Origin: Herminiimonas sp.
GTDB lineage: Bacteria; Pseudomonadota; Gammaproteobacteria; Burkholderiales; Burkholderiaceae
Reading direction: 5' to 3'
Assembly: GCF_030655415.1 (NCBI RefSeq)
Contig: NZ_JAURVN010000019.1
Location: 1-64,000 of the forward strand
Length of the DNA stretch: 64,000 nt
The notes under the pieces are model-generated. The model searched no databases, had not been told where the DNA came from, and worked only from the letters and a program-made list of their open reading frames with translations. Shown here in pieces: positions 36,622-43,857 of the stretch. Position numbers and translations under genes: made by a program. The first letter of the stretch is position 1; the number at the start of each line of letters is the position of its first letter.

Positions 36622-38046
36622 CTACTGAATAAATTTAGGTGAAATAAGATTAGCCAAGGTAGCGATGGCAACCGGCTTGACCAGATAGTGATCAAAGCTT
36701 GCACGCTCTGCATTGGTTCGATTTTTCTGCTGGCTGTAACCGCTGATTGCGATACAAAGCGGCATCGCTTTGAGTTTATTCAGACGCAGCTGTTTGATGA
36801 CTTCATAACCATCGATCCCGGGCAAGCCGATGTCGCACACGATGATGTCGTAAATATTTTCCTGCGCCATTGAGAGTCCAGATGTCCCATCAAAAGCCGA
36901 TGTAACCACATGACCTTGTATGGCCAATAACTCGCTCAATATTTCATGAGAACTAAGATTGTCCTCGATGACCAATATGCGACGGCCATATACTGGATCA
37001 ATGCTGATTGGATCATTATTGTCGCCCGTTATCAATTCGGTAGAAATCGGTAATTCGACAATAAATTCGCTGCCGAATCCCAGCCCTTCGCTATAAACAC
37101 TAATAGTTCCGCCATGCATGGTTACGACGGTACGGACCAGCGACAAGCCAATGCCGAGACCACCTTGCGAACGATCTAACGAATGTGGCCCTTGTGTGAA
37201 TAGATCAAAAATAAAAGGTTGAATATCTGGAGCAATACCCACACCATTGTCCTTGATCGTTACCTTGAAGGTATCTGCCAACGCTTCTACAGATATATCA
37301 ATGCTTTCTTCTACTGCGGTAAATTTGGTCGCATTGATTAGCAAATTTGTAAAAGCCTGCGATAGCCGGACCAGATCGCCATTGACTATGACCGGCTGAA
37401 CTGGAAGACGAATACTTAATTTCTGATTACGTTTATCGATGAACGGCTGGCTGGTTTCCACAGCACTATCAATAATTTCTGATAGCTCGAGCGAACGCCT
37501 TTGTAATGTGATGTTGCCGGTCGTGACCCGCGATGCATCTAATAGGTCATCCACAAGATGAGCCATATGTCCCACTTGACGACTAATGATGCCGTAAAGC
37601 TTTGGCAGCATCGGATGCGCTTCCGAAATCTTGCCCAGCAAGTCCGCAGCCATCGCAATCGGTGCCAGTGGATTGCGCAGTTCATGCGCGAGCATTGATA
37701 AAAATTCTTCTTGACGGAGATTTGCGGACTCAGCCTTGGCTTGAAGATCTTGTGCACCGAAGGTGGCCAGAACGAGATGCTGATTTGCTTCACGTAATTG
37801 CAGGACTAAAGCTTCCAGAAGATACTTACTTTGCGTTACGGCATCGAGTTCATCGACCCGCGTCAAGAGGTCGGCAGTCTTATTGCGAAGTTGCTCGGCT
37901 TCGTAATCTACACGCAATAATAAATCAGCGATCGTCTGCCGGAATTGGTCTGCTTCTTGTGAGGGTAGCGCGTCGTCACTACCGCCGGTGGAGGCTACGT
38001 TGATGATTTTAGCTTGAGTTCCATCCGTCATAATGAGAGCAAGCAT
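36622..38046 (-). CDS. Soluble hybrid sensor histidine kinase with C-terminal receiver
   Basis: 474 residues. An N-terminal coiled coil (about 33-110) with heptads (ADLLLRVDYEAEQLRNKTAD) takes the place of a sensor domain. HisKA has the phosphorylation site LAHELRNPLAPI (H121), HATPase has DNGVGI and GLGIGLSLVRTVV, and the receiver has the acidic VIEDN, phospho-acceptor Asp in IIVCDIGLPG and Lys in YLVKPV. There is no membrane helix, so it senses an internal signal or a partner. It starts the minus-strand set hybrid kinase, 138-residue protein, KaiC-like ATPase, with a 103-base gap. A second in-frame ATG is at 38031; no strong ribosome site supports either. Confidence 0.88.
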   Translation of the reverse strand: MLALIMTDGTQAKIINVASTGGSDDALPSQEADQFRQTIADLLLRVDYEAEQLRNKTADLLTRVDELDAVTQSKYLLEALVLQLREANQHLVLATFGAQDLQAKAESANLRQEEFLSMLAHELRNPLAPIAMAADLLGKISEAHPMLPKLYGIISRQVGHMAHLVDDLLDASRVTTGNITLQRRSLELSEIIDSAVETSQPFIDKRNQKLSIRLPVQPVIVNGDLVRLSQAFTNLLINATKFTAVEESIDISVEALADTFKVTIKDNGVGIAPDIQPFIFDLFTQGPHSLDRSQGGLGIGLSLVRTVVTMHGGTISVYSEGLGFGSEFIVELPISTELITGDNNDPISIDPVYGRRILVIEDNLSSHEILSELLAIQGHVVTSAFDGTSGLSMAQENIYDIIVCDIGLPGIDGYEVIKQLRLNKLKAMPLCIAISGYSQQKNRTNAERASFDHYLVKPVAIATLANLISPKFIQ

Positions 38047-38248
38047 TCGGTTGTATTGCTTGATCTGTCAAATGTCAGATCGGAAGCTATTGTTGTGCCC
38101 CAACATACTCTTATTCCTCTTGAATTGTTATCTTTAATTCTTAGTCATATTGTTCTAGCGCGAGAGAGGATGGATTTACGGTTTAATGCGGATTTCTTGA
38201 TGAAGATGCATTTCAGCAAGTTACCTTGTTACGCTTAGCAAAAGTCGA

Positions 38249-38272
38249 ATGTCTGCTTTGGGAAGCGGACAT
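38249..38272. repeat. Short hairpin copy of the dispersed repeat
   Basis: TGTCTGCTTTGGGAAGCGGACA: a compact copy in which the two arms (TGTCTGCTT, AAGCGGACA) face each other across three or four bases. It lies between the hybrid kinase gene and the integrase stop, next to a possible element boundary at 38229-38237. Confidence 0.5.
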
Positions 38273-38315
38273 TTCACTGTGCGATTTCGACCTAAACGGA
38301 AGTTGAATTGTGGGT

Positions 38316-39575
38316 CTATTTTAGTTTTGGCGACTTGAAAAAGATCGCCATACTCTTCTTATTTGATTTTGCTTGAGGCTCAGTGATGTTCATTACGTAA
38401 CAAGCCCATTTGTCCATCATAGGACGCCTTTGTTCTAATAAATCCGTTCTGTGGTACGCAGCTTCGACTTTATTGGATACCGTGTGAGACAGAGCTCTTT
38501 CCGCCAGATCTCTAGCGTAACCATTTTCGCTGGCCCAATCTCTAAAACTTGATCTAAATCCGTGTGCGGTAGCGGGTCTTCCGGTGATATCGCTCTCTGC
38601 TTGAGTGCGCCGGAGGAAGGCCGTAAGTGTCATATCACTCAACACCTTCCCGCGAGGTGAAGGAAATATTAGAGGTGTATGTATGTAGCTATGGCTTTTC
38701 ATCACCACAAGCAGGTCAATTACGTTTTGAGCTAGGGGCACTCGATGAGGAATACCCGTCTTCATACGAGCTGCAGGAACAGTCCAGACACGAAGTGAAA
38801 AATCAATTTCTGCCCACTCCGCATTCCGTACCTCACCACTGCGCGCTGCTGTCAAAATGGCAAATAGTAAAGCCCCTCTAGTACCGTCGCCAATTTTAAT
38901 GTCAGTGAGATGCTCTTTCGTAAAATTCGGTATTGAACGCCATGGCATAGCAGGCTGATGTTCAGGGCGATTAGTTTGTTTAGGAAGAAGATGATCAATT
39001 ACTGAAAGTGGATTGGCAGTTATGTAACCGTGGGCCCAAGCCCACTGCATAACAGTATGCATTCGCTGTCGTGTACGACTAGCGGTTTCTACTTTGGATA
39101 GCCAAATGGATCTTAATGCTTCTGCGCAGTCCGCTGGAGTGATTGCTTCAAGTTTTTTGTTGCCCAGCTTTGGGAATACATATGTTTCTAATGTACTTAT
39201 CCATTGCGCTACATGCTTCTCATTTTTCCACCCAGGACTTAGCTCTTGATGCACAAGACGAGCCGCTTTCTGAAATGTTAGAGCTTCAAACGAATGTTCT
39301 GCCGCTTGGCGATCGTTATTACGAGCTTCGATCGGATCAATTCCGTTATCTATCATTCCTCTCATTGTCATGGCTTTGACACGCGCTTCAGAAATAGACA
39401 CGGCAGGATATGTTCCTAGACCTGCATCCCGGCGTTTTTTCGATGTCGGACTAGTAAATCGTAATATCCATTTGCATCCGGACTTGCTGGGTGAAAGTAT
39501 CAGACCCGTTACCTTGCCATCAAAGATGGGTTTATCGCCCAACGTCAACGTACGTGCTAATTTTTCTGTCAGCAT
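38316..39575 (-). CDS. Tyrosine recombinase / integrase (P4-like phage integrase family)
   Basis: 419 residues. An N-terminal arm-binding DUF4102-like part (GLILSPSKSGCKWILRF, GLGTYPAVSISEAR) is followed by a core-binding domain and a catalytic domain. The catalytic set is R245 in TAARSGEVR, H338 and R341 in AHGFRSSFRDW, H364 in ALSHTV and the nucleophile Y374 in AAYHRTD. All are present, so it may be active. It marks an integrative element that probably includes the two low-GC genes at 39959-41733. No tRNA target is seen in the window. The ATG at 39575 is used although the frame is open a little further upstream. Confidence 0.9.
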   Translation of the reverse strand: MLTEKLARTLTLGDKPIFDGKVTGLILSPSKSGCKWILRFTSPTSKKRRDAGLGTYPAVSISEARVKAMTMRGMIDNGIDPIEARNNDRQAAEHSFEALTFQKAARLVHQELSPGWKNEKHVAQWISTLETYVFPKLGNKKLEAITPADCAEALRSIWLSKVETASRTRQRMHTVMQWAWAHGYITANPLSVIDHLLPKQTNRPEHQPAMPWRSIPNFTKEHLTDIKIGDGTRGALLFAILTAARSGEVRNAEWAEIDFSLRVWTVPAARMKTGIPHRVPLAQNVIDLLVVMKSHSYIHTPLIFPSPRGKVLSDMTLTAFLRRTQAESDITGRPATAHGFRSSFRDWASENGYARDLAERALSHTVSNKVEAAYHRTDLLEQRRPMMDKWACYVMNITEPQAKSNKKSMAIFFKSPKLK

Positions 39576-39958
39576 AGAGGGTATTTCCAGCCCATCATCT
39601 AGCCCATCATAAAGCGGTAGATGTGATTAGGCATGATTAGATTAATTTAGAAACAGAATGATGCCATCCCTGGCGAAAAACTGGTCTGTTTATGATTGGT
39701 TGTATTTCTTTAGAAAGCATTCAGGCGGCCCCTTTCTCCGCCAGAAAAATATAAAAGCCCGCGCAAGCGGACTTTTATAAGGACAGAGAAAAGTGAATGA
39801 GCCGAATGTTCATATGCTTCAACTACTTGGAGCGCAATGACAGGGGATGATGTACTTGATACTTGGATTTTCTGTCGAGTTAGGCTGATGTGAAATTTAG
39901 CTCAATATGGTCAGAATGTATTTCGAATTCAAAGAACTCGAAATATCAATTTATGGAA
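39576..39958. other. Spacer between integrase and the DUF3037-like gene
   Basis: 383 AT-rich bases. It contains a terminator-like hairpin at 39753-39776. No gene is supported. Just before the integrase is a short tandem duplication, GATGGGCTAGATGATGGGCT on the minus strand. Confidence 0.45.
39753..39776 (-). terminator. Terminator of the HipA-like / DUF3037-like operon
   Basis: AAAAGCCCGCGCAAGCGGACTTTT forms a stem with one mismatch around GCAA. On the minus strand it is followed by TATATTTTT. It lies 183 bases after the stop at 39959. A near copy is used after the WXXGXW gene at 43441. Confidence 0.65.
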
Positions 39959-40849
39959 TTAATTTGCCCAGTTCTGTATTTCTTGGCAGATTGCAGGTAT
40001 ACCAACTGCTTCACGGACAAGTATATTTCTGCTGTAGAGACTCTCTCTAACTTGCTCAATTTCCTCATCTATCCATCGTTGCAATGATTCCGTGAAATAA
40101 CGTCCATCAGTAGGGGCTCGCAATATAAAAATTCCGCCAACATCGCGGTCTTCTTCGGCATGTTCTTGCGCAATCAGCATATCCCGCATTGCGGTATTTA
40201 GATTATTTGAAATGTAAACATCCTGCCTGTAAAAGGCACTTGCAATAGTCCCGAACCTATTTGGTTTCCGCAGTGGCACATCTAATTTTATTTCGCGGCC
40301 GCCATGCGTTTTTATTCGCAATGGAGCATTTCTAATAATATCTGCTGCGAACACCGGAGCGCGTTGATAAAGTTGCGTAAAAACGCTAGACCTTGCATCT
40401 TCACTAGAAACAGTTCCGGGTGATCCACTAATGGCTTGTTCGTCCTCGCAATGACGGCTTAACGGGACCATAGTTTCAAAAAGTCGACCTAATATAGCCT
40501 CAGTGCTTTCTCCGCTAGCATAGGATTGTGATCCGAAAGAAATTTGTTCGGAAGAACATTCAACTTTTTGTGATTGTCTCAGCTGTTCACCGACAATGGT
40601 CAGAAGAAATGTGAAGTTCTCAAGCCCCACCGTTCCGTACATACATTTGAAGCCACGAGCTGACGATAGCATTTTTACATGTAATCTATTTTTGCGTTTC
40701 CCATCTTCTATGAAACCAATTCCGACATTAAATAACTCTCCTGTGGCAATGTCAGGGGTTAATCGAATTGGAAACCATTTGCCTTTGACGTTCGAGATAA
40801 TTGTCTCCGGAGCATCTTGAAATAAGGTGTTTAGCATAAGTTCTGTCAT
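39959..40849 (-). CDS. DUF3037-like protein, partner of the HipA-like kinase
   Basis: 296 residues. The start WFPIRLTPDIATGELFNVGI and the following HVKMLSS resemble DUF3037 proteins, which open with an R-x-x-PD-x-x-x-GE-x-x-NVG motif. It is longer than the usual 120-130 residues, with a C-terminal half of unknown type (DIIRNAPLRIKTHGGREIKL, then DRDVGGIFILRAP). It has no membrane helix. It begins in a four-base overlap with the kinase stop (ATGA). DUF3037 genes commonly neighbour HipA-like kinases, which supports the pairing. The function of the pair is not established; a toxin-antitoxin or defence role is a guess from the element context. Confidence 0.65.
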   Translation of the reverse strand: MTELMLNTLFQDAPETIISNVKGKWFPIRLTPDIATGELFNVGIGFIEDGKRKNRLHVKMLSSARGFKCMYGTVGLENFTFLLTIVGEQLRQSQKVECSSEQISFGSQSYASGESTEAILGRLFETMVPLSRHCEDEQAISGSPGTVSSEDARSSVFTQLYQRAPVFAADIIRNAPLRIKTHGGREIKLDVPLRKPNRFGTIASAFYRQDVYISNNLNTAMRDMLIAQEHAEEDRDVGGIFILRAPTDGRYFTESLQRWIDEEIEQVRESLYSRNILVREAVGIPAICQEIQNWAN

Positions 40850-41733
40850 ACGAGCATCCCATAGCGTTTGCGGACGAGTAATCCAAGATTAGAAGTTCGA
40901 TCATTAAGAAATTTATCGAATTGCACACTGTCTTCTGGGGTCAATAGCTGAGACCACCAATAACGAAGCTCTTCAGCAACTTGTTCAAGAAGTACGCTAT
41001 GTGTGGATGCGGAGTCTATCATCTTGTCGATACATTGCTGTTTAGGTTTATGGTCCCATACTCTTTCGGAAAGACGGTTCCGATACAGATTTAATGCATT
41101 TAGTGTTGAAATGGTCCAACAACCATCTTCGTCGTTAGCAAGACGTCCCCCATCAATCAGCGCATATTTTTTTGGCGCTAATCTAATTAGATTGTTCAAA
41201 TGCCTATCAGTGCTGGCAAGATTTTCATCTAAGGTAACTGCACGTTCCAGCTCCGGCCATTTAGCAACATCATCGACTATATGCTTTAAATCGCTTTCGA
41301 ACGGTAATCGTAATGCCGCACTATGTCCGTCCAAACGGGTAGTGCAAAATGCGGGATATGTTTTGTGAGTTTTACTTAGCCGCTTGATCCAACCAGGAGG
41401 ATTTTTTATTCGATCAAGCGGAATATTTGCAATGAAAGCATGTTTGGGTTGCGTGATGCTAAGAGCATGAGCACAAAGATACGCGGTGATTTCATTGGCT
41501 AAACTTTTTCCGACATCTGTTTCGTATAATTTAACGTAAGCATCGCAAGAACCATGTTCGGGGTGATGAAAATTGGCAATATGAACAAAACCACGATGCT
41601 CATCGTGTGCACTAACCCAATTTATAAAGCTCAGATATCCCGTATCACGAATTTTGATAATTATATGTTTGGCAGGAGTTCTTAGTAGATCATTTGAGGT
41701 AGAGCTAATTATTGAATTCGCGGATTGCGGCAT
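40846..41733 (-). CDS. HipA-like protein kinase
   Basis: 295 residues. Kinase-type features appear in order: ATP-binding lysine K68 in AYVKLYE, Glu E81 in SLANEI, catalytic loop D176-R-H-L-N-N in STDRHLNNLI, and metal-binding D194 in ALIDGG. The order and loop match HipA-like and PI3/4-kinase-like folds, mainly the short HipA-like family (HipA_2). It lacks the HipA N-terminal couple domain and there is no HipB-type HTH gene next to it. The overlapping DUF3037-like gene may replace it functionally. Low GC and proximity to an integrase suggest acquisition by transfer. Confidence 0.7.
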   Translation of the reverse strand: MPQSANSIISSTSNDLLRTPAKHIIIKIRDTGYLSFINWVSAHDEHRGFVHIANFHHPEHGSCDAYVKLYETDVGKSLANEITAYLCAHALSITQPKHAFIANIPLDRIKNPPGWIKRLSKTHKTYPAFCTTRLDGHSAALRLPFESDLKHIVDDVAKWPELERAVTLDENLASTDRHLNNLIRLAPKKYALIDGGRLANDEDGCWTISTLNALNLYRNRLSERVWDHKPKQQCIDKMIDSASTHSVLLEQVAEELRYWWSQLLTPEDSVQFDKFLNDRTSNLGLLVRKRYGMLV

Positions 41734-42103
41734 GCATTGCCTTTAGGTGGTGAATTTTCAAAATTGATCAACAATTTATTAACTGCGGAGAATGCAATTA
41801 CGACTATGTTTTGAACATCCCATGAATATGGGGTTTTAACGATGCCAATGTTAAATGTTGAAATATATATGCCGAGAAAAATCTGGGTCTAGCAGTTTTG
41901 AGTACTAATAGTGATGAAATAACTCACTTTTTTTCTGAAAGTTAGTAGATATTTGCCTCGTTCGGATTTGTCCATATTACGCTTACGAGTGGTTACACAC
42001 TAGATCCGTTTCAGCTGAACTTCGCAATTTCAAATTCGTCTTACAAATACCAGTTTCTTGAGCCGCATCAGGACTGCCAGAACCTCACACACTAGGATTT
42101 GAT
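41734..42103. other. Spacer with possible right boundary of the integrative element
   Basis: 370 AT-rich bases with no gene. TTACGCTTA at 41977-41985 repeats the nine bases at 38229-38237 in direct orientation. The two copies bracket the integrase and the two accessory genes. Base composition rises sharply after this point. Confidence 0.35.
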
Positions 42104-43417
42104 ATGGCTAGCTCTCTCTTTACACGCGCTGCGTTGCTTATCTGTTTGGCATTGCCTGCCGCCAGCTGGGCGCAGGTGAATGTGTTCGTTTCGATTGCGC
42201 CGCCGCCGCTACCGGTTTATGTGCAGCCGCCGCTTCCTGATGAAGGCTATATCTGGTCGCCGGGTTATTGGGCGTATGACGACGGCGACTATTACTGGAT
42301 TCCGGGTACGTGGGTTCGCCCGCCGTCGGTCGGTTTGTTCTGGACGCCGGGTTACTGGGCGTGGAGTAATGCTGGTTATCGCTTCTACCGCGGTTACTGG
42401 GGCCCGCAAGTCGGATTTTACGGCGGCGTGAATTACGGTTATGGATATAACGGTAACGGTTATCAGGGCGGTTACTGGAATCGTGGCGCGTTCTATTACA
42501 ACCAGTCGATCAACAACTTCGGCAATCGACATGTCACGCGGGTGTACAACAAGACCGTCATCAATAACGTGACGGTCAATAACGTCAGTTACAACGGTGG
42601 CCGCGGTGGCGTGAACGTCCGACCTAGTTCACGCGAGCAAAACTATGCGCGTGAAAAACATATTGCACCGACTTCTGTCCAGAGACAGCACGCACAGGCC
42701 GCGATCGGTAATCGTGAACAGCGCGCATCAGTTAATCAGGGCAGGCCGCCGATTGCTGCAACCGACCGACCAGGTCAGTTCAAAGGTGCGGCAGTAGTGC
42801 CTGCTCGTGCAGCGGGTGGCCCGTTGCCTGATCGCTCACGTCAAAACGATGACAGGCGTTCGGATGATGGACGTAGGGATTCATCGCCGTCGTCATCAAG
42901 ACTTTCTACGTCGCAGAATAATCCGGTGCGTGACAATGGAGCACAAGTACGTACGCAGCCAGATCGTTCGCAGGATCAAATTCGTCAGCAGCAACAACGC
43001 GATGATCAGGTGCGACAACAACGTGAACAGAACGTGCAACAACAGCAGCGCGAGCAGGTACAGCGTGAACAACAAGTTCAACAGCAGCGGGAGCAACAAG
43101 GGCAGCAGCAACGTGCGCAACAAGTGCAACGTGAACAGCAAGTGCAACGTGAACAGCAAGTGCAGCAACAACGCGCACAAAAAGTTCAACGCTCACAACA
43201 GGTTGAACAGCAGCGTGAGCGGCAGGCTCAGCAGCAACGCGTACAGCAAGCAGAACGTTCACAGCAACAGCGTGAACAACAGCAAGCACGCCAGCCGCAA
43301 CAGCGACAAGAAGCACCGCGCGCGGAGCCTCAACAACGTGAGCAGCGTCAACCTCAGGGTCGCGAACAGCAAAGAGGACCGCAAGGCGAGTCGCGTCGTG
43401 AAGGTGGGCGTGATTAA
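42104..43417 (+). CDS. WXXGXW-repeat secreted protein with Gln/Arg-rich tail
   Basis: 437 residues. A signal peptide (1-23, cut after ASWA) is followed by a Pro-rich stretch and three WxxGxW motifs (WSPGYW, WIPGTW, WTPGYW) within residues 50-90, as in the BcpO-related family. A Tyr/Gly/Asn-rich section follows (about 95-170). From about 280 to the end the protein is almost only Gln, Arg and Glu in QQQREQ-like runs, low complexity of 150 residues. The function is unknown; similar proteins are exported and may coat the cell or bind surfaces. It ends at a strong terminator. Reverse-strand ORFs in the repetitive part are artefacts. Confidence 0.82.
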   Translation: MASSLFTRAALLICLALPAASWAQVNVFVSIAPPPLPVYVQPPLPDEGYIWSPGYWAYDDGDYYWIPGTWVRPPSVGLFWTPGYWAWSNAGYRFYRGYWGPQVGFYGGVNYGYGYNGNGYQGGYWNRGAFYYNQSINNFGNRHVTRVYNKTVINNVTVNNVSYNGGRGGVNVRPSSREQNYAREKHIAPTSVQRQHAQAAIGNREQRASVNQGRPPIAATDRPGQFKGAAVVPARAAGGPLPDRSRQNDDRRSDDGRRDSSPSSSRLSTSQNNPVRDNGAQVRTQPDRSQDQIRQQQQRDDQVRQQREQNVQQQQREQVQREQQVQQQREQQGQQQRAQQVQREQQVQREQQVQQQRAQKVQRSQQVEQQRERQAQQQRVQQAERSQQQREQQQARQPQQRQEAPRAEPQQREQRQPQGREQQRGPQGESRREGGRD

Positions 43418-43440
43418 TCGATGGGATTTATCTCACTACA

Positions 43441-43470
43441 AAAAAGCCTGCGCAAGCGGGCTTTTTCTTT
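43441..43470 (+). terminator. Rho-independent terminator after the WXXGXW gene
   Basis: AAAAAGCCTGCGCAAGCGGGCTTTTT plus CTTT: a strong stem with a GCAA loop and T run, 24 bases after the stop. Confidence 0.85.
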
Positions 43471-43857
43471 ATGCGTAAACAGAAAATTCTAGATGTTTCA
43501 TCAATGCGCAAAGTGTATGGATGGCAAGGCTGCGGAAATGTTTTTCAAAAGCATGGTAAGGTAAAAAGGGATGAACAAATATTTCAGCAGGAATGTTGAA
43601 GGTTCACTGCAATAAACTTTGTATCATTTCATTTTGACACTCTCGGCTCCGGCCACTTTCGCTGCGGTTTCCCTGCAAGATCCAAAGCGATTTCATGTCA
43701 GCGCAATTGTTGGCTGACATTTCAAGAATGCGTATCAGGTCGGCATGTGCACATTGCCTGCTCTGTTGAAAACATCGTTTTCGCGCATACGCCCGTAACA
43801 GGCTCTAGCGAGTCGGATCGGCCAAATCAATACTCCGCATGTTGAAAGGAACAGGCA
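43471..43857. other. Gene-free spacer upstream of the MscS channel
   Basis: 387 bases. An inverted repeat ATGTCAGC / GCTGACAT lies at 43695-43720 around a ten-base loop. No gene is supported. Confidence 0.4.

Noticed and set aside
38014..38238. 74-residue plus-strand ORF at the start of the hybrid kinase gene
   Set aside because: Overlaps the kinase N-terminus and has no ribosome site or domain.
42896..43316. Reverse-strand ORFs of 97 and 136 residues rich in Leu or Val and Ala
   Set aside because: They are the antisense of CAG/CAA-rich codons in the Gln/Arg tail of the WXXGXW gene; no ribosome site or family.
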